A program made the position numbers and the translations under genes. A DNA stretch of 64,000 bases from Enoplosus armatus. Its lineage: Eukaryota; Chordata; Actinopteri; Centrarchiformes; Enoplosidae. Shown piece after piece: positions 21,801 through 32,299 of the stretch (positions within the stretch are counted from its first letter, which is position 1; the number at the start of each line of letters is the position of its first letter). A model generated the notes under the pieces. It had not been told where the DNA came from, did not search any database, and worked only from the letters and a program-made list of their open reading frames with translations. The DNA lies in NCBI RefSeq assembly GCF_043641665.1, contig NC_092195.1, positions 20,060,774 through 20,124,773 of the forward strand, written 5' to 3'.

Positions 21801-24800
21801 GTTGGCCTCCGGTGGAATGTAAACACCGACCAGAATGAATGAAGCGAACTCACGGGGGGAGTAGTAAGGTTTACAGTTTATGAAAAAAGTTTCCAGGGAA
21901 GGAGAGCAATGCCGTCGGATCACTGTCACGTCGTTACACCAGCTGCTGTTGATGTAGAAACAGATACCTCCACCCTTTGTTTTGCCGGAGAGGTGTGCGT
22001 CGCGGTCCGCTCGGAGAAGCTGGAATCCGTCCAGCTGCAGCGCCGCGTCGGGAGTTCTTTCCCCCAGCCATGTCTCCGTGAAGCACAAAACAGCAGATGA
22101 ATAAAAGTCCTTGTTTCTCCTCATCAGCAGCTGGAGTTCGTCCATCTTATTCCCCAGTGAGCGCACGTTAGAGAGAAATATTCCGGGCAGCGGTGTCCGT
22201 TGTCCTCGCCGGCGAAGACGCACGAGCGCACCGGCACGTTTCCCTCTACGTCGACGTAGAGCTGCAAAGGTGAGAGCACCTTTGACCAGAATGTCCCATA
22301 AAACAGTTAAAGGTGTAAGAAATTCGGGAAACAAATCCACTGGAGTTGTTCCCCTGATGTTCATGAGCTCTTCTCTGGTGAAAGAGCTCCGTGAACCAAA
22401 ACAAGAAACACTGTTTACAAACAAAACAAGGCAAAACAATGCGCTCCAACAGACCGAGGCAGCCATCCGCGGCGCCATCTTGGAGCAAGATGGCGCCGCG
22501 GCGCGTTGACCCTACTGCTGCTTCTGCGGCTGCTACTGTTATCCATTCTGCCAGTACTACCTCTGTACAACTGCTACTAACACTGCTAACTACAAATACC
22601 ACTACCACAGCCACTGTTGCCACTGCTGCTACCACCACCACTACTACCTGTGCTACTACAACTACTACTGCTTCTTCTGTTTCCATTATTACTGCAACTA
22701 CTGACACTTTACAAGTAACTACTACAAACACAACTCCAGTTACTACTTGTACCGCCTCTGCTGCTGCTACTATCACTTCTACTATTAGTACTACTACTAC
22801 TGCTTATATGGCGTTACTTCTATTGTACCTGCCTCTATCAACTCCTAGCACTACTACTTGTTTTACTACTATAAATGATTATACTACCGCTACTGCAAAT
22901 ATTCTGCTGATACTTCTGCTACTTCTATCACTACTACTGATATAACTTCAATTACCATTACTACTGCTACTTACATGAAATACTGCTGCTTCTGTCAGTA
23001 TTACCACAACCGCTACCATTACTGGTGCTACTGCAGTTATACAAGTGTTTATAGTACTGTGACATACAAATCCACGTGAGAGAGAAAGTGAGAGTGACAC
23101 AGAGAGAAAGAAAATGATTTTAAGAAAAGGAATGAGGGAAAAAGAAAACTGAAGAGCGAGCGATGTGCCGGGAGAAACAGAGCAGCTGAAACACGAGACT
23201 GAGAGACGTCAGCGGTTACAGATACACAGGGCTGAGATCAGGTGAGTCCGAGTGATGTTTTAGCCTGAAGAGAGGAGTCCTTGAACAGGCAGAAGGTTTT
23301 GGCATCTGCTCTTTGCCTGCCTTCCAGGGTCGACTCTGAGGCACTGACCCGCTTCTCCTTCACACCTCAAACCTGACACAAACGAAAACAAACACGAGGC
23401 TCCACAGCTTCTGTGCCTGGCTGGTGTTTGTGGTGTTCACAGCAAAATGAGTTGAACCGCAAAAAGCAACTAACAGGTCACTTCAGACTTTTTGGATGAA
23501 CCTAAATCCACTTTAAAGCCTCGATGTGTGGGAGGTCCGTGTGATGTTTAAAACCAGACGATCCCGATGGAAACTGGTGTAGTCTATGTGTGCATTCAGC
23601 TCGTGGGTCAGATCCGTGAGGGAGGGGGGTTAGCTGCCACACTGTCTTCTCTGACACTGCCACTGGAGGGTGCCATAGTTTGAAGTGGTTTACACCTTTG
23701 TTGGATGGTGTCCAGTGGAGGCCTCAACTCAAACCAGGGATATCACACGGTCAGCGTTTGAAACCACTAGGCCAAACATATGCTCCCATACCGTGCCTTT
23801 AATGGCACAATCCAAAACCCAAATGTAGACGAAAGGATTGCACACCTCTAAATATTTAAAGCACAATATTTGGCTAGCTATGATTGACAGGTCATTTAAT
23901 ACACTGATAACTTAAAGGTAAACACTCAAGGTGTACTTACTCTCTTGTTGCTTCTTTAAAGCCAAATGGCTGCCGGGGTTACAATGACAAAAGGTGGTTA
24001 GTGGACCTGTAAAGATTATTTTTTTCAAACAATTTAAGATCAAGAATCACAATCCAACACAGTTTACATGTGAACTGTGTGGTTTTATAATAACTTATTG
24101 TGGCCGCCCACTGTTTGCTGTCGCTGCTTGTCCTTTACACCAGTGTGTGTGATGACTCAACATCACCAACCTGTTTGCACAACAGAGCATTTTTTTCCTA
24201 TTCTCTGCCTTTGTGTTTGTGTGGCGAAGCAACAACACTGCGTTTGTGTTCTGTTGGCAGCTCTGGTGCGTCTGCGTGGCAGCGATGATGTGAGTAAAGA
24301 CCTGCAGGAGATGAAGGAGGAGAGCGACAAGATGGCCACGGAGAAGAAGGTGACCATCCCAGAGCTTTTCCGCTCGGCGGCGTATCGTCAGCCCCTCCTC
24401 ATCGCTGTCATGCTGCAGCTCTCCCAGCAGCTGTCAGGGATCAATGCTGTGAGTCAGCAACACGCACACACAAACATATTACACACTATGTCGAAAAATT
24501 AAAGACAAATTAAAGAACACAAATGAAAGTTCATACAGCAAAGAAAAGTTCAAAAAAATCCTTATTTTGTTTATTCATTTTACAGGACTGTCTTCTAGAG
24601 TAACCTCGTCTGTCTTCTAGGTAGAAAGCAGTCTATTCCTGTGAGATGTGGCTCTATACATAACTGCATGACACAGATAAGTCGGAGTAGAGAGAGAGAC
24701 TGAGGTTCTGTAATAACTCAAACCAAACACACTCTCTATTCAGTGAGAGGATAAAAGGTCACTCTGTAAACTTTGTCCAGCTGAGGAAGCAAATGCCAGC

Positions 24801-26350
24801 TACATCCTCCCAGTATGAGGCAGAGTCAGGTCCTGTTATTGGCTCTGAAGAGCGTCTTCATCCCTCCCTTTCTTTCCCGTCCTCTCCGTGTCCCTCAGGT
24901 GTTCTACTACTCGACGGGGATCTTCAAGTCGGCCGGTGTGAAAAAGCCCATCTACGCAACCATCGGAGCCGGCATCGTCAACACCATCTTCACCGTCGTG
25001 TCTGTGAGTGGCGTCAGTGCGTTCGTCTTTGTTCCTGCATGTGTTTGTGTGCGTTCAGCAGCTCGTCACTCCCTCCTGTGTCTCTGTCCTCCAGCTCTTC
25101 CTGGTGGAGAAGGCAGGACGAAGGACTCTGCACCTCCTGGGATTGGGTGGAATGGCGGTCAGCGCTCTGGTCATGACCATCTCCCTCCTGCTGGTGAGTT
25201 CAGCTCTGTCACCGGGCTGAAGAGGGACTGAGTAATAACAGCTGGCACAAGCAGGCGGGGCCAGCCTCGACGTTAGAGGCTGGAACATTTGGGGGGGGGG
25301 GGTGAGCCAGTTATTCTGTCCCCACCCTCCACAACCAAATTATGTTTCCTCAAACAAGGAATCTAAACCAACCTAAACATAAAAGACACGCATATATATC
25401 TTTTTTTGCCACGAGATGTTACGTTTGCTTAGAAAGAACACCGAACAGATTTCCTTTCATTATTAAAGATTATGAAACGATGTCAGTAAGAACTGTGTTC
25501 ACCGACAGATGCTCAGATGTTTCCCTGTCAGTCAGCGAACATATAGTTTCTGTCACTGTCTGAACTTTTCCTCTCCCTGTCCCTCCCCCTCTCTGAGCAG
25601 AAGGACATCCCAGTTATGAGCTACATGGCCATCTTTGCCGTCATGCTGTTTGTGGCTATGTTTGAGCTGGGCCCCGGTCCAATCCCATGGTTCATTGTGG
25701 CCGAGCTGTTCTCCCAGGGGCCCCGCCCGGCGGCCATGGCTGTGGCCGGCTGCTGCAATTGGACGGCCAACTTCCTGGTTGGAATGAGCTTCCCCAAACT
25801 AGTGGTAAGGGACGGGCCATCGTCCTGGTTTGAACTGGTTTGAACTGGTTTTTTTAGATCACATTAGACTTTTTCTTTCTATTTGTGTTTTTTTTTAATC
25901 TCCTCATTTCACTTTTTCCTTCTCTATTATATTATATTTATATAGATCATATTCAGTTATAACATGAGAACTATGAACATGTAAAATCAACTATTTCTAA
26001 ATAATTCTGACTCCCCTCTCGTGTCTCCTCAGGACTGGTGCGGGCCCTGGGTCTTCCTCATCTTCACGGCCTTCCTCATCTTCTTTTTCATCTTTACCTT
26101 CATTAAAGTCCCAGAGACGAAGGGCAAGACCTTCGACGAGATCGCCCGCAGCTTCGGCAGCGCCCCGCCTCCCACCTCCTCGTCTGTCGAGGACCCCCCT
26201 GCCACTGCCAGCACCGCGGCGACGCTTCCCGCCTCCCCGGTGAAGGAGAAGGTTCCGCTGGTGGAGGCGGCGGCAGCAGCTCCGCCTCCCGCCACTGAGA
26301 GCACGCCCCTTGAAGATAAATCTAACTCGACAGTGCAGGAGAGTGTGTAG
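10135..26350 (+). CDS. slc2a3: Facilitative glucose transporter GLUT3
   Basis: Ten coding exons: 10135-10146, 16213-16314, 17291-17451, 18521-18761, 18939-19101, 24261-24448, 24899-25003, 25095-25193, 25601-25804, 26033-26350. They give 530 aa, slightly longer than mammalian GLUT3 (about 496). The protein is a 12-helix major facilitator that carries glucose down its gradient across the plasma membrane. Landmarks: [12 protein letters not shown] in helix 1; an N-glycosylation site (NNT) in the first outer loop; RFGRR after helix 2; PESPR between the halves; QQLSGINA in helix 7, whose QLS is the glucose-selecting motif of class I GLUTs; [27 protein letters not shown] in helix 10; and VPETKG after helix 12. 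Words such as [16 protein letters not shown]-like GLGGMA and VAGCCNWT point to GLUT3 rather than GLUT1. The C-terminal tail is unusually long and rich in Ala and Pro. Intron 5 carries an antisense LINE. Confidence 0.95.
11350..11560. other. slc2a3 intron 1 (10147-16212): no exon seen
   Basis: Six kilobases of intron with (TG)n runs at about 11781-11800, 11869-11898 and 12791-12839 and one dispersed-repeat fragment near 15200. The ORFs here, such as 11329-11652, lack splice context and family resemblance. Confidence 0.5.
11869..11898 (+). repeat. (TG)n microsatellite
   Basis: About 14 TG units in slc2a3 intron 1; a shorter run lies at 11781-11800. Confidence 0.95.
12791..12839 (+). repeat. 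(TG)n microsatellite
   Basis: About 24 uninterrupted TG units in slc2a3 intron 1. Confidence 0.97.
15196..15290 (+). repeat. Dispersed fish repeat fragment
   Basis: The stretch with CTGTCCAGGTGTATCCCACA and GGGATAGACTCCAGCTCCCC, followed by ATAAGGATGAGCAGTATGGA, resembles a very common teleost interspersed repeat tail (cf. 'gggataggctccagc ... aggataagcggtatag'). The family name is not certain. Confidence 0.55.
16877..17140. mobile_element. MITE-like element with terminal inverted repeats
   Basis: The left end (AGCTTAGCATAAAGCTGGAA, then GCAGG-AAACAGCTAG) is matched in reverse by the right end (CTAGCCGTTTCCCCCTGCTT, then TCAGTCTTTATGCTAAGCTA). The inverted repeats are about 45 bases with small differences, and the element is about 260 bases without coding capacity. 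The sequence type is familiar from many percomorph genomes. It lies in slc2a3 intron 2. Confidence 0.7.
17932..18060 (+). mobile_element. Partial second copy of the same MITE-like family
   Basis: TAGCTTAGCCTAGCATAAAG, then ACTGGAAGCAGGGGGAAATG and ACTAGCCTAGC, repeat the terminal sequence of the element at 16877-17140. The interior matches only loosely and no second inverted end is seen, so this copy is broken. It lies in slc2a3 intron 3. Confidence 0.6.
19101..19172 (+). repeat. Left part of a split ACT/CTG trinucleotide-like tract
   Basis: Right after the exon 5 donor the sequence is made of ACT, GCT and TAC words (tactgatactgctacgatac, then gttactgctgcaactact). The same composition resumes beyond the LINE at 22511, so the LINE has split one tract. 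Confidence 0.7.
19479..22478 (-). CDS. LINE endonuclease/reverse transcriptase, intact 999 aa
   Basis: The protein that nicks target DNA and copies the LINE RNA at the nick. Residues about 97-320 form an apurinic-endonuclease-like domain: SNVRSLGNK at its start, a catalytic ET in [15 protein letters not shown], the ILGDFN motif and the terminal LGHSDHD motif. A linker with many Pro residues precedes the reverse transcriptase. That domain shows [32 protein letters not shown] (motif A), [15 protein letters not shown] (motif B), [10 protein letters not shown] (motif C with FADD) and RFLGSIIS. The C-terminus has [20 protein letters not shown], common to this fish LINE type. All catalytic residues expected are present. 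No separate ORF1 was found. The first 30 residues contain a hydrophobic run ([15 protein letters not shown]) that looks like a signal peptide. Confidence 0.93.
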   Translation of the reverse strand: MAPRMAASVCWSALFCLVLFVNSVSCFGSRSSFTREELMNIRGTTPVDLFPEFLTPLTVLWDILVKGALTFAALRRRRGKRAGALVRLRRRGQRTPLPGIFLSNVRSLGNKMDELQLLMRRNKDFYSSAVLCFTETWLGERTPDAALQLDGFQLLRADRDAHLSGKTKGGGICFYINSSWCNDVTVIRRHCSPSLETFFINCKPYYSPREFASFILVGVYIPPEANVQDAQRALADQILETERTNPDSLVIILGDFNKGNLRHELPKYKQFIKCPTREGNTLDHCYTTVSNAFHAVTRAALGHSDHDMVHLIPAYRQKLKLSKPVVRTSKKWTSEAAEDLKACLDCTDWDVFRTATNSLDEYTEAVTSYISFCEDCCVPTRTRVSYNNDKPWFTARLRQLRLEKEEAFKSGNRAEFKEAKYKFSKAVREAKRLYSERLQNQFSSNDSASVWRGLRQITNYKPRAPNSANDRRLANSLNDFYCRFERQWDSPDTIPHTITHQLQPNSPNPLITPGAELSHLLPPQLPPTAPPTPPASTPLSVLERDVNRLFKRQNPRKAAGPDSISPSCLKRCADQLSPVFTDIFNTSLETCHVPACFKASTIIPVPKKPGPTGLNDYRPVALTSVVMKSFERLVLSHLKSITDSLLDPLQFAYRANRSVDDAVNLALHYILQHLDSAGSYARILFVDFSSAFNTIVSALLQDKLSQLNVPDPTCRWIRDFLSDRKQHVKLGKHVSDSRTISTGSPQGCVLSPLLFSLYTNSCTSSHQSVKLLKFADDTTLIGLISGEDESAYRWEIDHLVTWCNSNNLELNALKTVEMVVDFRKSAAPPAPITLCDSPVDTVESFRFLGSIISQDLRWELNISSLIKKAQQRMYFLRQLRKFNLPQTMLVHFYTAIIESILTSSITVWYAAASTKDRRRLQRIIRSAERVIGCNLPSLQDLYSSRTLRRARKIAADPSHPGHHLFDPLPSGRRLRSIRTKTSRHKNSFFPSAVNLTNSH
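22468..22501. repeat. Palindrome with two YY1-like sites at the LINE 5' end
   Basis: CGCGGCGCCATCTTG and CAAGATGGCGCCGCG are perfect 15-base inverted arms around a 3-base centre (GAG). Each arm has CAAGATGGC, matching the YY1 consensus AAGATGGC. One arm overlaps the ORF start codon on the minus strand. Confidence 0.9.
22511..23045 (+). repeat. Degenerate (ACT/CTG)n tract, right part
   Basis: More than 500 bases built from ACT, GCT, ACC and TAC words in no strict register. It gives artefact ORFs rich in Thr (plus) and Val (minus). It continues the tract interrupted by the LINE. Confidence 0.85.
23060..24240. other. Rest of slc2a3 intron 5: nothing recognised
   Basis: Ordinary intron sequence between the trinucleotide tract and exon 6. 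A GA-rich patch near 23080-23140 is the only marked composition change. Confidence 0.5.
26033..26350 (+). CDS. slc2a3: slc2a3 last exon: helix 12 and long C-terminal tail
   Basis: Encodes [15 protein letters not shown] and the last helix, the conserved [17 protein letters not shown], and then 63 residues rich in Ala, Pro, Ser and Thr that end in QESV. The conserved part fixes the frame through to the TAG at 26348. The tail is about twice the length of the mammalian one, and its GC-rich codons contrast with the AT-rich 3' UTR that follows. Confidence 0.9.
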   Translation, partial: DWCGPWVFLIFTAFLIFFFIFTFIKVPETKGKTFDEIARSFGSAPPPTSSSVEDPPATASTAATLPASPVKEKVPLVEAAAAAPPPATESTPLEDKSNSTVQESV

Positions 26351-28034
26351 AGGAGCTGTAGATATAGTAACGTGTGAAGGAGGTTATAACCGAATCACAG
26401 AGATTTCAAAAATGCTGTAAATTGTAGTTAATTATCACACCGTGGAACAATAGAAACTATATAATTTTTTAATAGACCTACTGAGAAAAACAGCATTATC
26501 AATTTATAGGCTTTGACCTTTAAAAGGTCATGCTTTCTGCTTCCACGGCAACTCCTTAGACGACTTATTTTTCTGTGACATTTCCTACAATTCCTTCTTT
26601 TAAATCCTTCCTTACCTGTGAAAGGGAAGCAGTCACTGTACAAAACTACAGATTCAATCTACTGTACATTCCTAGGAATTAAGCTACATTCATTAACAGG
26701 GCGAGTCTTTTTCAAGACAACCGTGTGTCTCGTCAGGACGACGCTGCAAACGCAGGTTGTGTTAATGGAAATTGTTACCAGCAGGTGTTTGGTGAAGGTC
26801 CAGGTGTCCATCCACTTCTGAGTTCAGGTCCATGTAGCGTGAGACAGGTGACATGGATAGCGATGATGCACTTTTATTTAATTCACGTATTCCTGTTATA
26901 GTGGATATTTTAGTGCAATATGACTTTGTAGCTGTAGTTTCATGCCGTGACATTTAATTGTGTTCTATGTATTAATTTTGGAAGTGTTCTCAAGTCACAG
27001 GTCTAATTTATTTCTGCTCTGCCTTCAGCTGTTGAATATGAGCTGACACACTGGAGAGCTTTTTAGCAATGCCAAAGTACTGAACTTTAACTGCCACCTG
27101 GTGAACACACGAGGCCCCAAATGTGTTTCTTCTGGTTGTTAAATTCATGGTGGGAAATTAGCAGCAGCCACAGGTCATGCTTTAAGTTTATTCATTAATT
27201 CTGAAAGCCAGTTTGTTGTTTAAAGCTGTAATCCACAAGTTTAGTCAACATTATTTGTAACCTCTTGTTTTGTGGCCTCGTCCTGCTTGTTCTTGGACTT
27301 TCAGCTGGTGAAATTGATGCTCAGTTCTACATTTATTCCAAGCAAACAACATTTTACCAGATCATTTGTTTAAAAAAAACATGATGAACTTGTTATTGGT
27401 GGAATTTTTATTCAGATTTATTAATAAGCAAATATATAGAGGCAAGTAGATATTCAGTTGTTGTTAAATCTTGTGGATTGTTGCTTTACTGGAGGCTCTT
27501 TTGTGTCGTAAAAAGGTAAAATCATGACTGTGGCTTATGAATTTTAGGACTTGCTAATGACTGCGGCCTGTGGACAAAAACCTGTTGGCTGAATTGTTTT
27601 ACACATGTAGATTACAGTAGGGTAACGTGCAATGCATATTTATTTTGTTGAAGAGAGTATTTATTACCTTAGAAATTGATTTTTGTATAAAGTATATAAT
27701 TATCAAACACTAAAGCAAATTTAGAATCGTAATGCTTTCCAGCCCCGAGCGGTGAGAAGTTGAATGAGTCTGCAGTGAGCTCCTCCTTCATCACGGTGCA
27801 GCTCAGAGATTTCGACCTGACTGAGAGTTAAACACTGTAAATCTCATTCGTTGCTCTCTAGTTAGATGCACTTTGTTAACCAGATAAACGAGCATTAGAG
27901 CCACAATCACTAATATAGAAGTCACTGAACACAACAGCGCTTTAATAATTAAAGACTATATTCACCTAGAGCGATTGCATATATGTGGCCAAGCTGTTAT
28001 TAGAATAAATAAGAGTTGTAGAAAATGTGCAATC

Positions 28035-28040
28035 AATAAA
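28035..28040 (+). terminator. slc2a3: Candidate proximal polyA signal of slc2a3
   Basis: AATAAA about 1.7 kb after the stop codon, within tcaataaagaaacttgaa. Confidence 0.5.
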
Positions 28041-31027
28041 GAAACTTGAACCTAAAAGTGTCGGAGCTGATGATGAAGAGAGGCAACTGAAGGGGAAGTG
28101 CTAATACTGAGTAAACAACGGGTAAACGAGGTTGTAGTGGAAGAATGGTTCCTGTCGCTTGATTAGAATAACAAATCTGTTTTTATTATTTCATATTTTC
28201 ACAAAGGAAGAAATGACTACTATGATTATTCAAATGTGTTGACCTCTGTGATCATTTGGAATCTGTGTACTGTGAGTATTTATTTACTTTATATGTTTAT
28301 ATGTTCAATCAAAACAAAGAGTGTCCAAAAAATCTCCTGCAGATTTGAGCAGATTGAAGTTTTAGTTTATTGAAATAATATACTACTTTGGTAAGAATGG
28401 TTTAAAAGGTAAAAACTATGAAAGGAAAATGAAGCTTGGTAATCTTGCTACCAACTGACAGCTAAATTATGTAAATTAGCCCGGACTCTTGTTTAAGAAC
28501 TAAAACTACAAACTGCCTTCAAGTCAAAACTTTCTTTTTGAAAATGGAAATAACATTTAGGAGTCTGAGATGTGCTAACTTGTTCCTTGTGTTTCAGAGT
28601 GCTAACGTGACTAATGGTGATCCAACATGAGGAGCGTGTTCAAAAACCCTTTGTATGACATTTAAAGCTGAAACACACTGAACGCGACCTTTGACATGTC
28701 GTCATAGAGTCCCAGATGGTCCGCTTTCACTCACACACCCAACATATTATTCAGATAATGATAAAATGAACAATGTTTCCTGCATTCAGCACAAAAACAT
28801 CCTTGTTTGTCTTCAGACGCTCAAAGTCAGGCCGCCTCCGGTGTGTTTCTGGTTCATTTGTCGGGTCCAGACTCGGTCTACGTTGTGACGCTTTGTCTGA
28901 AGAGTTAAAACTGTGTAGCATCGTCAGCCTTTACAGATTTCTGTATTACAAGTATTGTACAGTATGTTTGGTGTATAAGTGTATGACACAATATATATTT
29001 TCTATATTCTGTAGTGACTGCGTGAAGCAGTTGAAAAAGCTGTGAAAAATAACTTTTTCAACTACAGTAAACGTGCTGCACTTTGAGAACATATTTATTT
29101 ATTTATGCATTATTTATTTTTTTTGGCTACACTGGAAAGATATTTATCTTGACAAGTAATTCAAGTGATTTTACTGAAGTGTGACATTTGATTGGAGGGA
29201 TGATACCTGCCTTGTTTTAAAATACTGGCCAATTAGCTGATTTAAAACGTGAAAATATGTCTCTCTGCTGACATTTTTCACTTGTTTTGAGAAGTATAAG
29301 CCCGTAAGACTCACTTGATGCGAGGTGAAAGGCCTTGTTAAGATGAATATTCATGACAGTGAGGGGGTAGATTACGGTCGGAGTCATGGCTTCGTGGTGT
29401 ATTGCTGTATTTGTGGATGATAGTGCCGTGCTGTGTTTGCACTGGGGGAGGTGTGTGGTACGCTCCTCTCATGGTAGTGTTCAGTGTTGTATTCAGCCTC
29501 TCCTGCAGGGTCCCGCTTCTGTCCGTGGCAACACCTACACTGCACCAACACTGAACGTGACTAAACCTGAGTCTAATATGGATTTAAAATGCTTTCTATT
29601 ACTCAGCCTACCCTGAGAGACCTAAGAGACCTTAGAGATTTGTGCTCGTCGCTTTCCTGTTTCTCTGAGTCCTGAAGGTCTTAGAGGTAAAAGTGAAGAA
29701 ACAAATAGAGAATTGCATTTAATATGGAGTTTTAAAAGTGCTTTAAAGAAAGCCTAAATGTTTTTGACGAGCCACATCCAAGACTAAGTGCAGAATTTAA
29801 GTTTAAGGTGACGTCAGGGTGCAATCACACCTACCACAATGTTTTCCCTGGTTCAAAACTTTGTGGAAAAGCTGTTGGTGGGTAAAACTGCCAATTTACA
29901 AGTGAACTCAGCGTATCACAAAAGTATGTGAAAGGATTTGAAACAAGTATGCGGACCCAGGTGCGCACTGCTCCTAACCATCTACCTTATGCACATGTAC
30001 GAACTCAGAACCCTCCACTCACTGTACAAAGATGGGAGAGTATAAGTATTCATTTGTACATATGTATTTTTTAAAAGAATACTATTTATATGTTGACTTG
30101 CACGGTCATACGTGTGTTGGGAATTATTCGTCTTTTGTGGTGCACGTGTTCATTTTGTAGAGGAGACTGATTTCAGGTGAAAGCCTCTTTTCTCTTTAGC
30201 TCTTTAAATAGTCTCTCGGCACATTTAGCTCCTTCTGAGTCGGTCGCTGACTAACACTGCTGTCTCCTCTCTCTTTCATTTCCATCTTCACTCCATCACA
30301 GCCATGTACTCTTATCTGTGTGCCTATTCACATTACACTCAGAGCTGTTGACAGCTGAGTTTTGTCAGGTATTTGTTGAAAGGTTGTTATTTTCTGAACT
30401 TCTAAAAATACCTGGCTATAATGACGTTGCCATGGCATTTGCAAAAAAAAAATCCAAACTACTGTATAATTGAAATGAATCAGGTCACAGACTTGAGTCT
30501 AGCAGGAAGAAAAGCGTCTCATCAACATGCTTCAGCCGCTGTGATCTTTGTCTGTTCCTGATCTGTGTGTTATAAGTGTGTAAATAAATGTACTGACTGT
30601 ACTGTATGTCTGAGTATCATGTACTGTAAGTCGGCTATTTGTGCCTCACTGCACCTCACGCATTCACAGACTGTTATTCAATGTGTGTCCTCTGCTTCTG
30701 TGTGTGCGGTGCGTCTGAAGTCGCTCCCTCGGTCACTTCATGATATCAGGTGCTGTGTCGCTCAACTGAAAAACAACCAGTATCTGTGTGCTTTGCTGTT
30801 TCAGTGGCAGACCGGCAGCCAGTGACGCTGTTAATGAGTTTTGGGTGATTAACTACAACCTCGGTTTCTGTGACGTGATGGAAATGAACCGAACAGATGA
30901 CAATGTAGCTTCAGAGGGAATTTATTTTTATTTTTTTTTACATTTCTCTGTGCCACACCAGTGATGCACCCCAACTGTTTTAGTTTCACTTGTGTTTGTA
31001 CTGTACATACCAGATATAATGTTGTTA

Positions 31028-31033
31028 AATAAA
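31028..31033 (+). terminator. slc2a3: Candidate distal polyA signal of slc2a3
   Basis: AATAAA within gttgttaaataaagtattca, followed by a T/G-rich stretch. It is the last strong signal before phc1. Confidence 0.5.
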
Positions 31034-31050
31034 GTATTCATCATGTACCA

Positions 31051-31640
31051 AGACATGGGGTGAATGTGCACTAAGAGGTTTTTTCCGTCTGAAATTTGAG
31101 TACATGAAAGACAGTGGAATGATTTTCAATAAGTTGCCGTACAGAAATGAACTACCACCATAATGACATTATGTCAGAACTCTTTATCAATATCTTTAAA
31201 GTCTTGAAATATAAAGCTGATCATGTCAACATGGCCTTTGAGACTAAACATGTTCAACTGAACAGAAGTCCTCCGTTACATACATTACTGGGGGCATGTT
31301 CGAAAGACATGTTAGTACAAAACAGTTGCATTGTGGGAAGTGTAGGATGCAGGATCTCAGTGTCTGCTGCACTAATTCTGAATATCTAAACTCCTGGAAG
31401 GCATCTTTTAATATCAGACAAAGTCTGATGTATTTTCTAAATATATGAATATGTTCTCAACTGAAAACTTAAAAAGCAACAGATATGAAAAACATGAAAA
31501 CTATCCTCAAACTAACAAAACATCCATAAAAAACATATATGTTGGGTCTGCTATTCCAAATAAATATTAAAAAATACTTTTCACATTTTACAATTTGTTT
31601 TCATGATCTTCATCTTGGGATGTTGGAAAGTGTTTTTCAG
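31051..31640. other. Spacer between slc2a3 and phc1
   Basis: About 600 AT-rich bases with no recognised gene; it ends at the phc1 CpG island. Confidence 0.5.
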
Positions 31641-31669
31641 TTCCATAAATGCATCAAATTAAAATAAAA

Positions 31670-32130
31670 AACATCCTGCGCCCCTTTGGAGAGAAAGGGG
31701 TTGAGAAATCCTCCAGCACGGCTCGGTCCGGCCCTGGATGAACCGGGGGAAGTGTCCCCCTCTCTCCGTCCTGCCGCTCCGTCATTCCGTCGCGCCGGAA
31801 AAGGCAGCGCAGCGGAAAAAGGAGGCGTTGCCCTCCGACAACACATCAGCTGCAAATTTATGCAAAACACTACAAGCGCTGGTGCTGCCGCTGCGGCCGT
31901 CCTGCCAGGCGACAACAGAGAGCATCAACAGGAGGCTCCGCGGGCCGCCCAGCCGCACGGAGTCGTTTTGCAGCGGGCAGCCGGTGCAGGAGGAGGCTGA
32001 GAAACCCGGGACCGGTGACGGTAAGGACGGACCGAGAGCCCCCCCCCCGTTAACGAGCCAGACAGCGGCGGCGGTGGTTAGCGGGATGCTAGGAGGAGTA
32101 GCCTCCGGTGGAGCCAGTGTTAACAGAAAC
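31670..32130 (+). promoter_or_regulatory. phc1: CpG island and non-coding first exon of phc1
   Basis: An abrupt switch to GC- and CpG-rich sequence. A consensus donor (GTGACG|gtaagg) at 32020 closes a likely untranslated exon. The next exon begins five bases before the phc1 start codon. ORFs here on both strands are products of base composition. Confidence 0.65.
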
Positions 32131-32246
32131 ATGGAGGGCAGCTAGCTAACAGCAGCTCTGTGTCTCAGAGGGTTGATGCCGCCGAGGGGAAGCTTTTTCA
32201 GGCTGAGGAGGCTGGAGGCAGCAGACTGGCCGAGCTGGGACAGGAT

Positions 32247-32283
<37 letters not shown>
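32247..32283 (+). repeat. (TG)n microsatellite
   Basis: About 18 TG units in phc1 intron 1. Confidence 0.97.
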
Positions 32284-32284
<1 letters not shown>

Positions 32285-32299
32285 GTGTCTAGAACAAAA

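Larger units (their letters stand above)
19173..22509 (-). mobile_element. Full-length non-LTR retrotransposon (CR1/L2/Rex1-like LINE)
   Basis: About 3.3 kb, antisense to slc2a3 in intron 5. On the minus strand it has a GC-rich 5' region at about 22509, a single 999-codon ORF, a 3' UTR with AATAAA (TTTATT on plus at 19200), and ends in four TTCTGA-type units (plus 19173-19196). A short tandem-repeat tail instead of poly(A) is typical of the CR1/L2/Rex1 group. The 5' end looks untruncated and the ORF has no stop or frameshift, which suggests recent insertion. Clade placement rests on domain order and tail type only. Confidence 0.9.
26351..31050 (+). other. slc2a3: Probable long 3' UTR of slc2a3
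   Basis: No exon-like sequence between the stop codon and the phc1 CpG island. Candidate polyA signals are AATAAA at 28035-28040 and 31028-31033. ATTTA-type words are frequent, with an overlapping cluster near 29091-29120. Which signal is used cannot be told from sequence. Confidence 0.5.

Noticed and set aside
22391..22945. Thr-rich plus ORF and Val-rich minus ORF
   Set aside because: Products of the ACT/CTG simple tract; no splice context.
31686..32145. ORFs in the phc1 CpG island
   Set aside because: GC composition keeps frames open; the donor at 32020 and the family start at 33508 show the exon is untranslated.
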